From assembly GCF_024498075.1 (NCBI RefSeq), contig NZ_JANHOF010000010.1:157898-221897 (forward strand): a stretch of DNA of 64,000 nucleotides, written 5' to 3'. The DNA is from Paenibacillus mendelii. GTDB taxonomy: Bacteria; Bacillota; Bacilli; Paenibacillales; Paenibacillaceae. Of the stretch, positions 1-8,969 are shown piece after piece. Numbering within the stretch: position 1 is the first letter of the stretch; the number at the start of each line of letters is the position of its first letter. A program made the position numbers and the translations under genes. Under the pieces are notes generated by a model, which saw only the letters and a list, made by a program, of their open reading frames with translations, did no database searches and had not been told where the DNA came from.

Positions 1-94
1 TATTCGTTCAAGCCGATCTATCCGTCACTACCAACGTACATCATATTCCGAATGTTTACAATTCCCGCATTCCCTCCAGAGAGACAACGGACAT

Positions 95-137
95 AAAAAA
101 AGCTGCCACCAGGAACGAGACTTCCCGGCAGCAGCTT
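95..137 (-). terminator. Intrinsic terminator after pdaA
   Basis: On the minus strand an AAGCTGC / GCAGCTT stem with an imperfect upper part is followed by seven T residues, about 40 bases after the pdaA stop codon. Bases 1-94 hold nothing I can recognise. Confidence 0.75.
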
Positions 138-175
138 ATGTAAATCAGATTAACAAGGCAGCCTAGCGGCTTCTT

Positions 176-964
176 CTAGCGGTACTGCTTGACCTGCATT
201 TGATCCAGGCTTTTGAAGGTGTAGCCTTTGCTCCGGGCATCGTCGATAATTTGCGCCAATGCTTCCGCGTTATCCTTGGACACGGAGTGCAGCAGCATGA
301 CCGCTCCCGGATGAAGCTGGGACATGACGCTGTCATACGCATACCTTGCGCCCCTCTGTGCCTTCGTATCCCAGTCCTTATAGGCAATGGACCAGAAGAC
401 GCTTATATATCCGACCTGCCGGCTAACCGCCAGCGTATGCTCGTTGAAGATGCCTCTTGGCGGCCGCAGGTAATGCATCTCCTGCTGCCCTGTCAATTCC
501 TTCACCGCAAGCTTCACGCGGTCGAGCTCCGACTGAACCCCCTCAGCCGACAACGTCGTCATATCCGGATGGCTCCACGAATGATTGCCCACCACATGCC
601 CTTCTGCGACCATCCGCTTCACGAGCTCGGGTTTATCCTTCACGTAATGACCTGTAATGAAGAAGGCCGCAGGCACACCCTTGCTCTTCAGGATATCAAG
701 AATGGGCGCCGTATAGCCGTTCTCATACCCGTTGTCGAACGTCAAGTAAAGCTCCTTGTCCGACGTATTGCCCAGGAAGATGGCACCGTGCTTCTTCACG
801 ATTCCCATGAAGCCTTCCTCCGCGATGGACGGCAGCTGGCCGTTCTTGCTCTTCTTGAAGCCAAAGTGGTACGGCTGACCTCCGGAAGCCTCCACGGCTC
901 CAGGCCCGATCAGCAAACCGCTGCACAGGAGTGCAGCCACTAGCAGATGAAGGACGCCTCGCAT
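176..964 (-). CDS. pdaA: Polysaccharide deacetylase, PdaA type (spore cortex delta-lactam pathway)
   Basis: Family knowledge: PdaA removes the N-acetyl group from muramic acid during muramic-delta-lactam formation in spore cortex, acting outside the membrane. Seen: an N-terminal signal peptide (hydrophobic run LLVAALLCSGLLI), then a NodB-type fold. The first motif reads TFDNGYENG, with the Asn-for-Asp change typical of PdaA. The metal motif is HSWSHPD, followed by LRPPRG and the late MLLHSVS. The ATG at 964 is preferred because GGGGGAG lies 9 bases upstream; a TTG at 973 would abut that site. The product is about 262 residues, normal for PdaA. It is monocistronic with its own terminator. A related vegetative deacetylase is possible but less likely given the TFDNGYENG motif. 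Confidence 0.88.
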   Translation of the reverse strand: MRGVLHLLVAALLCSGLLIGPGAVEASGGQPYHFGFKKSKNGQLPSIAEEGFMGIVKKHGAIFLGNTSDKELYLTFDNGYENGYTAPILDILKSKGVPAAFFITGHYVKDKPELVKRMVAEGHVVGNHSWSHPDMTTLSAEGVQSELDRVKLAVKELTGQQEMHYLRPPRGIFNEHTLAVSRQVGYISVFWSIAYKDWDTKAQRGARYAYDSVMSQLHPGAVMLLHSVSKDNAEALAQIIDDARSKGYTFKSLDQMQVKQYR

Positions 965-1146
965 GAACGTCAACTCCCCCTTCGGACGATTCGCTCCAAC
1001 CGTAAAAGATTGGGTTAGGGGTTATATTGCGCCACGAGCGTCATTTTATTCATCAGACTCAAGGTCTAGGTAATGTTTAGACGCTGCTCCGGCTCCGCCA
1101 ACAGCCATAGATGACGCCCGAGAATATGTAGCGCCTGCGGTATTGC

Positions 1147-1629
1147 TTATCCCTGCTCGGCGAACAGGTCCTGATGTATTTTGACCACTGCCTTGCGAAT
1201 GGGAATGTCCCCCTCAATCGAGCAATTGGGCCGGTGAATATCGGTCGGGTATAAGACGACGAATGCGCCGGGAACCAAATCCACATCAATCTCACCATTC
1301 ACAGCTCCATAGAAGGCAATATCCTGAGTGGCGAGTCGATCATCTTCAGGCTGCAGCGATGCCGACAGCTTCGCAACCCCCATCCGCTCGCGGCCGGTCA
1401 GCAGCAGCTGCAGGTCCGTGTGGACGAGGTGCGACTCCGGCTTTACACGTTCCTTCGGCTGTGTCGTGACCTCGTTGAGGAGCAGGAACATGCCTGGCTC
1501 ACCGAATTCGTGGCGCCCCGCCGGCAGTGTATCCAGATCCATATCGAGCAGCCGCTCGATCGCCCGGCGTACTGGTGCAGGGAAAGTCCCTTTCTCGTTC
1601 TCATAATTGGCCAAATCGCTGTAAATCAT
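1147..1629 (-). CDS. YhcH/YjgK/YiaL family protein (DUF386)
   Basis: This 160-residue protein has the look of the YhcH/YjgK/YiaL cupin family, which includes EbgC and sugar-processing accessory proteins. Seen: the opening MIYSDLANY, a central GRHEF, an ESHLVHTDLQLLLTGRE stretch, and a C-terminal YPTDIHRPN segment whose acidic and His residues would bind a metal in a cupin barrel. Start: ATG with GGAGG about 9 bases upstream. No sugar operon surrounds it, so the substrate is unknown. In relatives the role is thought to be anomer handling or ligand release for unusual sugars; applying that here is inference. Confidence 0.8.
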   Translation of the reverse strand: MIYSDLANYENEKGTFPAPVRRAIERLLDMDLDTLPAGRHEFGEPGMFLLLNEVTTQPKERVKPESHLVHTDLQLLLTGRERMGVAKLSASLQPEDDRLATQDIAFYGAVNGEIDVDLVPGAFVVLYPTDIHRPNCSIEGDIPIRKAVVKIHQDLFAEQG

Positions 1630-1699
1630 CGCTTGTCGCCTCCGCTCTCGAATTCGTACAACGTCATTATCGGACAGTCTGTAAGGGCTGTCAATGACA

Positions 1700-1744
1700 A
1701 CGAACCAGGTACTGCAAGCTCTGGGCCTGCAGTACCTGGTTCGT
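1700..1744 (-). terminator. Perfect 17-bp inverted repeat after ywbE
   Basis: A 17-bp arm at 1700-1716 is exactly repeated in reverse complement at 1728-1744 around an 11-base loop. It lies just past the ywbE stop. The T-run is weak, so it could act as an mRNA-stabilising or Rho-independent end structure. Confidence 0.55.
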
Positions 1745-1796
1745 TTCTTCTATGTTATTGCCATCTCGGCGGCACTAACTTGTACCGGCCGCCTTC

Positions 1797-2012
1797 CTAC
1801 TGCTCGGAGCCGGGAGCGATGATCGACTTCACGCGGCCGACTTGTCCGCTCTGCAGCCTCACTTTGATTCCGTGCGGATGATTCGGCGAGTTAGTCAATA
1901 TATCCTTCACGACGCCGCGCGTCAGCTTTCCTGTCGGTTGATCCTGCTTCAAGACGATATCCACTGTAATCCCTGGGCGTATTGACGCCCGCTGCTGTCC
2001 ATTCGTGCTCAT
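1797..2012 (-). CDS. ywbE: YwbE family protein (DUF2196)
   Basis: A 71-residue small basic protein with the YwbE pattern: RASIRPGITVDIVLKQDQ, then TGKLTRGVVKDILTNS, then HPHGIKVRLQSGQVGRV. The family is widespread in Bacillota as a compact beta-barrel-like protein of unknown function. Start: ATG at 2012, preceded by AAAGGAG at a 7-base spacing; a second ATG slightly upstream is out of frame. It stands alone between two other minus-strand genes. Confidence 0.87.
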   Translation of the reverse strand: MSTNGQQRASIRPGITVDIVLKQDQPTGKLTRGVVKDILTNSPNHPHGIKVRLQSGQVGRVKSIIAPGSEQ

Positions 2013-2141
2013 ACATGGTCTCCTTTAATCATTCTAAGATGGTACTAGCGTACCATTAGAGACGCCGAATAGACAAATCTGGGCTGACTCCGTGCAACCG
2101 GAGGGGGATGCATCTTCCCCTAGCCACAGCATCCTTATTGA

Positions 2142-2657
2142 TTATCCGTTTGCGGAATCTTCGCCCGAAATTGCGATATAAATCTCAACGACCGCATCTG
2201 CCGGATCGGTCACGCGCTCATCGTACCGTTCAAAGTCGCCCGTGAAGGTGCGGGTGCCGTTCCCTTCTGCAAAGTACGCCCAAATACGACCCCAAGCCTC
2301 GGGTACTACCTGCGTGATCGGTCCCCGTTCCGTCGTGAATACGGCATAGCGGGCTGCTGGCAGTTCAATAACTTTCAACCCCATCTCCTTCAACTCGGCC
2401 GATTCTGCATTCTCCAATAGACGATGTCCAAGCAGCACCGTGTACTCGCCGCTCGCATCGCTTTCATATTCGGCATACAGTCCATACACAACAGACGGAT
2501 CTGCGGAGCTGCTTAGTGCAGCTGTCACGCCTTTCTCATAGAAGGCTCCCCATAGCTCCGGAATTAGGCCACCGGGGCCTGCTTCTGCAGCATTCGTTGT
2601 CCGCGCGGCCAAACCGCATAATTTCATCGCTTCTACGTTCTCATATCGAATCTTCAT
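2142..2657 (-). CDS. GyrI-like / AraC effector-binding domain protein
   Basis: The 171-residue product has no DNA-binding domain and matches a stand-alone GyrI-like ligand-binding (SOUL/AraC effector-binding) domain. Seen: a VVYGLYAEYESDASGEYTVL strand pair, an AARYAVFTTERGPI strand and a C-terminal DAVVEIYIAI strand, as in the duplicated beta-alpha-beta-beta fold. Such proteins bind or hydrolyse small hydrophobic molecules or inhibit gyrase; which applies here cannot be told. Start: ATG with GAGGGG about 8 bases upstream. Confidence 0.78.
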   Translation of the reverse strand: MKIRYENVEAMKLCGLAARTTNAAEAGPGGLIPELWGAFYEKGVTAALSSSADPSVVYGLYAEYESDASGEYTVLLGHRLLENAESAELKEMGLKVIELPAARYAVFTTERGPITQVVPEAWGRIWAYFAEGNGTRTFTGDFERYDERVTDPADAVVEIYIAISGEDSANG

Positions 2658-2797
2658 TTGTATTTCCCCTCTCAGCTAGTCCACTTGATCATACAACGGG
2701 AACACTGACAGCAGTGTGACAGTGTTTGTGAAGAAGTTTTTTTACCACTATCTCGCTCCCTCTTGTAGCGATCCCAGCCCTTGCTTGGCGAATGATG

Positions 2798-2920
2798 TGT
2801 TATAATCACGCTTGACCGGCCGATGCGATTCATTCGATATACATATATAAGTTGATAAGAGCATTCTCCCTGCGCAGCGGGCTGTGCTCATCATGGGCTC
2901 AATTGATATAGAACTTTTTT
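2798..2920 (+). promoter_or_regulatory. Extended -10 promoter and structured leader of the ABC-F gene
   Basis: A TGTTATAAT extended -10 ends at 2806. The transcript would carry a ten-codon ORF (ATG 2823, stop ending 2855, no clear ribosome binding site), a hairpin GAGCA (2859-2863) / TGCTC (2885-2889) enclosing a CCC-GGG stem, and a possible outer pairing AAGTT (2849-2853) with AACTT (2912-2916) directly followed by T residues. This resembles leaders of antibiotic-responsive ABC-F genes, but the pairing is my inference. Confidence 0.45.
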
Positions 2921-2950
2921 GAATAGATAGGGAACTGGAAGGGTGATAGC

Positions 2951-4522
2951 ATGAGCGTAATCCGTATGGAGAATGTAACGAAGAAATATGAAGATACACT
3001 GATTATTCGTGATATTTATTTTCGTGTGAACAAAGGGGAGCGGATCGGTCTTATCGGACGCAACGGCGCCGGCAAATCGACCGTCTTCAAGCTGATTTTG
3101 GGCAAAGAGGAGCCTACCTCCGGCAAAGTGGAAGTTGACCCTCAGGTGAAGATGAGTTATTTTTCCCAATTCTCGGAATTGCATGGAGGTCTTTCTGTTC
3201 AGCAGGAGCTGGAGCTATGCTTCGAACAGGTTGGACGTATTGAACAGGAATTAAAGGAAGTCGGCGAGAAGCTGGGCAAAGTCACGGACGACGGAGAGAT
3301 GGATCGACTGCTAGCGCGGCAAGCAGAGCTGTTTGAACAGATGGATCACTTGGACGGTTGGAATGTATCCGTCGAAATCGACACTGTGCTAACCAAGCTG
3401 GGGTTCGATAACCGGACGCGGAATCAGCCTGTCGATGAATTATCCGGAGGGTGGAGAAACCGCGCCGCGCTCGCCAAGATGCTTATCGAGCTGCCTGATG
3501 TCGTATTGCTCGATGAGCCGACGAACTATTTGGATATCGAAGGACTGGTATGGCTCGAGCAGTGGCTCCACCGCTTTAATGGCGCCATGATTCTGGTGTC
3601 GCATGACCGGCAGTTTATCGACCGTGTCGTTACGCGAACGATTGAAATTGAAAACTATCATTTTCAAGAATATGAGGGTAATTATACTGATTACATACGT
3701 AAAAAGAAGCTCCGCAAGAAAGAGCTGGACCGCCAGTTTGAATGGGAGGAAGAGCTGCTCATCATGGAGTCCGAAGCCATCGATAGCCGCTCGAGCAAGA
3801 AGTCCTCGAAGGACCGGCTCGCACGCAAGCTGACGGATATGAAGAAGCGGGTTGAGCCTCATCCGGTGAATGTGCTCATTACCGATATTTATGAACAGCT
3901 GCGTTTTCCCGATAAGCTATGCGAAGTGAAACAGATCGGCCAGACCTATGGTGACCGGTCGATATTCCAGAACGTGAGCTTCGACATTCAGAAGGAGGAC
4001 CGCATAGCCATCGTCGGGCCCAATGGCAGCGGGAAATCCACACTGATTAAGGCGCTGACGGGACAAGACAAGCCGGATTCGGGTGAAGTTGTTTGGGAGA
4101 AGGGCGTCAGCTTTGCGTATTTCAACCGGATGTGGGATGAGCTGGATCATAAAGATACGGTTAGCCATGCGGTTAATATTTCCGGACTCGGTTTACATGC
4201 TCCACGGAAAAAAGTGAATAAATTTCTATCGATGCTTCAATTCTCGGAAATGGATCTGAGTAAAACTATTGGCCATCTATCCGGCGGACAGCAAGCCCGT
4301 GTGGCGCTGGCCAAGTGCCTTCTCTCAGGAGCGGCTGTCATTATATTGGATGAGCCTACGAATCACCTTGATCTAACAAGCATACAGGTCATGGAACAGG
4401 CATTAATCCACTTCCCCGGAGCTGTAATAACGGTAAGCCATGATCGGTTCTTCATCGACAAAATAGCAACAAAAATGCTTACCTTCGACCCGGTCTCGGG
4501 AATTAGTGAGCAGCATGTATGA
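2951..4522 (+). CDS. ABC-F family ATPase (ribosome-associated)
   Basis: A soluble protein of 523 residues with two ABC ATPase domains and no membrane segments, the ABC-F plan. ABC-F proteins bind the ribosomal E site and either help translation or protect against antibiotics. Seen: Walker A GRNGAGKST near residue 38, signature LSGGW, Walker B VLLDEPTNYLD; second domain GPNGSGKST, LSGGQQARVALAKC and IILDEPTNHLD. The linker carries the NYTDYIRKKK segment and a basic, helical stretch (RSSKKSSKDRLARKL) expected of the P-site tRNA interaction motif. Start: ATG 2951 after GAAGGGTGATAGC. The leader upstream may control it in response to ribosome stalling. I cannot assign it to a named resistance class. 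Confidence 0.88.
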   Translation: MSVIRMENVTKKYEDTLIIRDIYFRVNKGERIGLIGRNGAGKSTVFKLILGKEEPTSGKVEVDPQVKMSYFSQFSELHGGLSVQQELELCFEQVGRIEQELKEVGEKLGKVTDDGEMDRLLARQAELFEQMDHLDGWNVSVEIDTVLTKLGFDNRTRNQPVDELSGGWRNRAALAKMLIELPDVVLLDEPTNYLDIEGLVWLEQWLHRFNGAMILVSHDRQFIDRVVTRTIEIENYHFQEYEGNYTDYIRKKKLRKKELDRQFEWEEELLIMESEAIDSRSSKKSSKDRLARKLTDMKKRVEPHPVNVLITDIYEQLRFPDKLCEVKQIGQTYGDRSIFQNVSFDIQKEDRIAIVGPNGSGKSTLIKALTGQDKPDSGEVVWEKGVSFAYFNRMWDELDHKDTVSHAVNISGLGLHAPRKKVNKFLSMLQFSEMDLSKTIGHLSGGQQARVALAKCLLSGAAVIILDEPTNHLDLTSIQVMEQALIHFPGAVITVSHDRFFIDKIATKMLTFDPVSGISEQHV

Positions 4523-4567
4523 TCAACAACATCACTTTCCGGGTAATATACGATTGAGGTGATCGAT

Positions 4568-5713
4568 ATGAAAAAAATGATTTCAACCGCACTATGCGCG
4601 GCCCTGCTGACGGGAACCGTATTTGCGGGCTTGGCGGGTGCTTCATCCCCTGCATCTGCGGCAGGTTCATCCTCCGCATGCCCCGTGGATGACCATGGCT
4701 TGAAATTGCAAGGAACGAAGGACACCGGCGCCGCTCATTTTCAATCGATTCAATTCTTGAGCGAGAAGGTCGGACGAGCGGCAGGCAACGGCTTCATGAT
4801 CGGCACATCCGATGCCGGCTGCCACTGGCAGAAGATCTACACGGGCAGCTACAATTTCATGCAGATGCAATTTCTGAACAATTCCATCGGCTACGCGCTC
4901 GCGCAGACAAATCCGCAGCAGCCGAATGTGCTGCTCCGCACGGCGAACGGCGGAACCAGCTTCAAGACCGTTAACACGGCTGGCCAGCGGTTCGAACGCA
5001 TTCAGTTCCATTCGATAAGCGTCGGTTTCGGCTATACCCGCGCCTTTACCTATAAGACCACAGACGCGGGACAAACCTGGAGTAAAGTGCCTACGCCTCC
5101 GAACACGCGCTACGCCCATTTCATCACACCGGACAAGGGATGGATCGTCGTGCTGCGCAGCGGCGGCTATGAGGTGAAGCGCACGCTTGACGGCGGACGT
5201 ACATGGTCGGACAAGCTGTCTGTTAATTCCGCCGCAGTCGTTGGGGGTGCTATCTACGGTACGGACAGCTCGGACATATGGGTCCTCCTGTATGGCGAGT
5301 CCGGTATGTCTCAAACCTCCTACTCCCTCTACCATACGAAGGACGGGGGTTCGCACTGGAAGCAGATGATTTCCAACTCCACCGCAGGCGGCGGCCCTGC
5401 ACCTGGCAAGGCGACCGATAAGCTGCCCGGACCGCAAGGACGTCCGACCGATATGCAGGTCATTGGAAGCCAGGCCGCTTTCCTCGCAGCAGGCTCAGGC
5501 GCCCTGGACAATATTTCACTCGGACGTTCGCTGAACGATGGCGCCACTTGGTCCAACATCAAGGCTGTGCCCGGTTATGAAGCGAAGCTGTCGTTCACAT
5601 CGGCTAAGAACGGCTGGATCGCCGTAACCAGCTCATCCAAGCCGGCCATCTACGCGACCAGGGACAGCGGCAAGACTTGGACGAAGAAAATTACGCTGCC
5701 CGGAGAGAAGTAG
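4568..5713 (+). CDS. Secreted BNR/YCF48-like beta-propeller protein
   Basis: The product (about 381 residues) has a signal peptide MKKMISTALCAALLTGTVFAG followed by an Ala/Ser-rich processing site. The mature part contains repeated Asp-box-like signatures such as TSDAGCHWQ, TTDAGQTWS, TLDGGRTWS, TKDGGSHWK and TRDSGKTWT. These mark a sialidase-like or YCF48-like beta-propeller. No sialidase catalytic residues are evident, so a binding or scaffolding role outside the cell is more likely than hydrolysis. Start: GAGGTGAT precedes the ATG at 4568; the in-frame GTG at 4559 lies inside that site. A long hairpin follows the stop. Confidence 0.8.
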   Translation: MKKMISTALCAALLTGTVFAGLAGASSPASAAGSSSACPVDDHGLKLQGTKDTGAAHFQSIQFLSEKVGRAAGNGFMIGTSDAGCHWQKIYTGSYNFMQMQFLNNSIGYALAQTNPQQPNVLLRTANGGTSFKTVNTAGQRFERIQFHSISVGFGYTRAFTYKTTDAGQTWSKVPTPPNTRYAHFITPDKGWIVVLRSGGYEVKRTLDGGRTWSDKLSVNSAAVVGGAIYGTDSSDIWVLLYGESGMSQTSYSLYHTKDGGSHWKQMISNSTAGGGPAPGKATDKLPGPQGRPTDMQVIGSQAAFLAAGSGALDNISLGRSLNDGATWSNIKAVPGYEAKLSFTSAKNGWIAVTSSSKPAIYATRDSGKTWTKKITLPGEK

Positions 5714-5739
5714 CACGTGTTGTCACTACGCCGCCCATT

Positions 5740-5782
5740 AGACAAGACACCCCGTACCTTATCGGTACGGGGTGTCTTGTCT
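5740..5782. terminator. Perfect 19-bp hairpin between convergent genes
   Basis: Arms at 5740-5758 and 5764-5782 match perfectly around a 5-base loop. It separates the plus-strand BNR gene from the minus-strand hydrolase gene, so it probably ends transcription in both directions, with a T-rich tail only on the plus strand. Confidence 0.8.
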
Positions 5783-5794
5783 GTATTCTTATAT

Positions 5795-7924
5795 TCAGTA
5801 CCCACTCGGCAGCACGAATAACTTTCCTTCGCCGGCTGCGAAGGAGGATGAAAGCGTCCCGGTTGAAGCGTTATAATTCGTATCGATTTCCGCTCCATTG
5901 ACCGAAGAAATTTCTTTCACGGACGAAGGCTTGGTCGCTAATGTAAAGCTCAGCGTCCGCGCATTCACAGTATCCCGGTTAACTACCATGACATATTTTC
6001 TGCCGGAAGCGTTCTTGAAATATCCAATCACAGACGGGAGCGACGTTTGATCCAGCTGCCAGAAGAAGCCCGCCGGCAGCGCCGTCACCGAGCTCGGCAA
6101 GCTGCTGCCGGTATGGTAGACCGCTTCCGACCGAAGGCTGTTCAAGACAGGGCCCCATTGTTTCACCTTTGCATTGATGGACTGCGCCCATGTATAGGAA
6201 GCATTCTTCGTCCCATCAGGCAATATCAATCCGTTCGCGAAGCTTTCGCCTCCGCTCGAAGCAGGCGTCCAATAGGTGAAATAGATGTATCCCTTCGCCC
6301 CATAAGCCAGATTGGTGTAGATTTGATAGTTCATCTCGCTCTGTGTAGGCGTCTTCCACACACCGCTTATTCCGACCGATTGAATATAGGACCAGAAGTC
6401 AGCGTTTCCGAGCAGCGCTTGCCTGCGGATCACTTCGAGATTCGTATAGTAATCGCTCCGGATCTGGCCGCTGGCCATGAAGGGATAATGATCGAAGACG
6501 AGCACATCCGGATTGGTATACATCCATCGATAGACATAATCCTCATATGTTCCGCCCTGAATACTTTGATTAATGGTGAACCAGAAATCCCCGTTGAAGG
6601 CTGCGCCGTTAATACTGCCATTGCCGTCCGGGTACCAATCGTCACCCGTATTGGAGCGAACGACCCAGCCAACCGAGTTGTCTCCTCCTCCGTTATGCGT
6701 TAATTCCATATAATAGGAGGTATTCCCGCTTATAGTCGCGTTCAAAGCGAATTGCGGCCACTCCGTCGGCGGCGTTGTGAGCGTGCTTTGGGCAATCAAC
6801 GTTTGCTTGGCCGAGGAATCCCATAGCTTCAGCGTCAAGGCCTCTCCGGCTCCCCAAGTGTTCTTATCGATCCACCACTGTACCGTATCAATCTTCGTAA
6901 GTCCTGGTTTGGTCTTGAAGGTTTGACCGATTGGCGCAGCAGAGCTGACATATAATCCGGTTAATTGGTCCAATCCCAGTTGGTTTGCGTTCGCATAGGT
7001 AGGAAATAAATTGACGAACGCGGTATGATTCGGGTCGTTCATCCGGATCCGGCGCGTCGTCTCCAGAATGCGCGTCATTTGCAGCGCAGACGGCTCATCG
7101 GTCACATGGTAACCTTGCAAGCCGGATTTATTCTTGTAATAATTCGCGATGGCGTCAATATCCGCATTGCTCGGCCGATTGCCATCGTTATATGCCCGCT
7201 GGGATACGTTCATCTCGAACCAGAAGTCGAGATTTTGCACAGTGCCGTTCATATAAGCCTGCCCACCCGGATAGACATCCGAGCTGCTGGTCACGACCCA
7301 TCCAACCGGAGTGGGACTGCTGCTCGTCAGCTCGACATAATAGCTCTTGTCCGATTGGACCACCGTATGGAATTGGAATTCCGGGTAGTAGGTATTGGCT
7401 GACCCATTGATGGAGCTGGAAGCCAGCAGCGTTGCTTTGGCTGGACTATCGTACAGCTTCAAGGTCAGCGTCGTGCTCGCAGGCCAATTGGTTTTGTCCA
7501 CATACAGCTTAACCGTATTCAGACCCCATCCCGTCCCGGCCGGTGTCTTGAACGTCTGACCCAAGGCCGATGAGCTGCTCACGTTTAAACCGAAGCCCGT
7601 CGCCTTCTGCTCGATCAGCTGGGACCTCCACATCAAGCGAACATCGTCCACCAATAGTCTGATCCCGTTATTGGAAGCATGCATCAGAGCCTGATCGTTC
7701 GTGGCCAACGTGCTGACGCCATTCCCGCCCACAACAAAATTGGCATTCATCTCATTGATTTCCGCATACCTTGCGGAGGTCGTTTCCGCAGGTCCAGGCG
7801 GCCAGAAGATTCCGATTGGGAAAGGCTCGATCTGCGGACTGTAAGCGTATCCATTTGCCGATATACCAAATGCCATGATTCCCGCCGCAAGCATTGCGGC
7901 TACTGCACGAACAACACGTTTCAT
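5795..7924 (-). CDS. Secreted TIM-barrel glycosidase-like protein with two nested beta modules
   Basis: About 709 residues with a signal peptide (VVRAVAAMLAAGIMAFGISANGYA). The core matches the neighbouring lipoprotein at 10406-11668 in PIGIFWPPGP, ILLVDD-like, TDEPS, FVNLFPTYA, DHYPF and YFTYWTP blocks. That pattern suggests a glycoside hydrolase barrel with the Glu of TDEPS (near residue 277) as candidate acid/base; no CAZy family can be assigned by eye. Two similar beta-rich modules (residues about 112-242 and 322-454, each from GQTFKT to DFWF) interrupt the barrel, while the lipoprotein lacks both. The C-terminal 120 residues look like a beta-sandwich. Start: ATG 7924 after GGGAGG; a TTG at 7942 overlaps that site. 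Last gene of the sugar operon. Confidence 0.72.
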   Translation of the reverse strand: MKRVVRAVAAMLAAGIMAFGISANGYAYSPQIEPFPIGIFWPPGPAETTSARYAEINEMNANFVVGGNGVSTLATNDQALMHASNNGIRLLVDDVRLMWRSQLIEQKATGFGLNVSSSSALGQTFKTPAGTGWGLNTVKLYVDKTNWPASTTLTLKLYDSPAKATLLASSSINGSANTYYPEFQFHTVVQSDKSYYVELTSSSPTPVGWVVTSSSDVYPGGQAYMNGTVQNLDFWFEMNVSQRAYNDGNRPSNADIDAIANYYKNKSGLQGYHVTDEPSALQMTRILETTRRIRMNDPNHTAFVNLFPTYANANQLGLDQLTGLYVSSAAPIGQTFKTKPGLTKIDTVQWWIDKNTWGAGEALTLKLWDSSAKQTLIAQSTLTTPPTEWPQFALNATISGNTSYYMELTHNGGGDNSVGWVVRSNTGDDWYPDGNGSINGAAFNGDFWFTINQSIQGGTYEDYVYRWMYTNPDVLVFDHYPFMASGQIRSDYYTNLEVIRRQALLGNADFWSYIQSVGISGVWKTPTQSEMNYQIYTNLAYGAKGYIYFTYWTPASSGGESFANGLILPDGTKNASYTWAQSINAKVKQWGPVLNSLRSEAVYHTGSSLPSSVTALPAGFFWQLDQTSLPSVIGYFKNASGRKYVMVVNRDTVNARTLSFTLATKPSSVKEISSVNGAEIDTNYNASTGTLSSSFAAGEGKLFVLPSGY

Positions 7925-7987
7925 CACTATTTCCTCCCTCAAATTATTATTGATCCTTCAAGCCTTCCACCCCAGAGAACCAGACAG

Positions 7988-8899
7988 TCAATATTCGACT
8001 GTCTGATTTTTGTCTAAGAAGTACTTAATCGTCCAGGTAACGATGAATCCAATAATCGCGAGAATAATACCGAATGCAGCCGCATTCCCATAATCGCCCT
8101 TCGTGACAAGAGAAACAATTTGCAAGGCAGCCGTATTCGTCGAATAGTTCGGTCCGCCGTTCGTCAACAATTTGGATTGCAGGAAGATCGTGAAGGATGC
8201 GCTTGTGCCAATGATGACCAAGGTGGATATGGTTGGCCATATCATGGGTACGACGACCTTAATCAATTCTTTGCCCGGCGTGATCCCTTCCAGCTTCCCT
8301 ACTTCGTACAAATCATTCGGAATTCGGCTAATGGCCCCAAGCAGAATGGCCGCCTGGAACCCGATGCCCGCCCAGATGCAGAAGAAGAAGACCGTCCCCA
8401 GAGCAGTGCTCGGGTCCCCAAGCCATGTCCGCTGCAGGCTCTCTAATCCAAACAACCCCAGAATCGGGTTCACGATGCCCAGATTAGGACTGAACATGAA
8501 GGAGAATACCATCGTAATAATGACGATCGAAATAATGGACGGAAAGAAATAGACGATTCGGTAGAAGGTATGAAATCTCATTTTCTTCGAAAACATATAG
8601 GCCACGAAGACGGCGATCGGCGTTAACACGAGAACGTTTAACGGAATCCATAGCATTGTATTCAACATGGCATACTTGTAGGACTGGTCGGTAAACAGAC
8701 GATCGATAATATTCGCGTAATTCTCGAACATGACCCAGTCGATATTGCCCGTCGCAACATTCCATCGCTTAAAGGAATATAAGATCGTTTGGAAATTAAC
8801 GTAGACCGTAAATACTAAAAAATGCAAGACGGGGTACAGCGTCATGGATAACAGAAACCAAAATCGCATTCGCTTGGTCTTACTCGCAAAAATCCCCAT
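7988..8899 (-). CDS. Sugar ABC transporter permease, MalF type
   Basis: A 303-residue inner-membrane protein with about six hydrophobic segments, from FWFLLSMTLYPVLHFLVFTVYV to the last AAFGIILAIIGFIVTWTIKYF. The cytoplasmic EAA loop reads EVGKLEGITPGKELIKVVVP and would contact the ATPase. It lies between the binding protein gene (70 bases upstream) and the secreted hydrolase (63 bases downstream) on the same strand, consistent with a CUT1 oligosaccharide importer. No ATPase gene is in the operon, so a shared MsmK-like ATPase elsewhere is inferred. Confidence 0.88.
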   Translation of the reverse strand: MGIFASKTKRMRFWFLLSMTLYPVLHFLVFTVYVNFQTILYSFKRWNVATGNIDWVMFENYANIIDRLFTDQSYKYAMLNTMLWIPLNVLVLTPIAVFVAYMFSKKMRFHTFYRIVYFFPSIISIVIITMVFSFMFSPNLGIVNPILGLFGLESLQRTWLGDPSTALGTVFFFCIWAGIGFQAAILLGAISRIPNDLYEVGKLEGITPGKELIKVVVPMIWPTISTLVIIGTSASFTIFLQSKLLTNGGPNYSTNTAALQIVSLVTKGDYGNAAAFGIILAIIGFIVTWTIKYFLDKNQTVEY

Positions 8900-8969
8900 C
8901 TCTTCCCTCCCTCGGCCGAGTCAGGAGCCAGCCGCCTTTATGCGCCAGCCCCTCCTCGGATTCTCATGA

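Noticed and set aside
200..943. A 247-residue plus-strand frame opposite pdaA.
   Set aside because: It lies fully antisense to a well-supported deacetylase and has no family features.
4667..5437. A 256-residue minus-strand frame opposite the BNR protein.
   Set aside because: Shadow frame; the plus strand has a signal peptide and Asp-box repeats.
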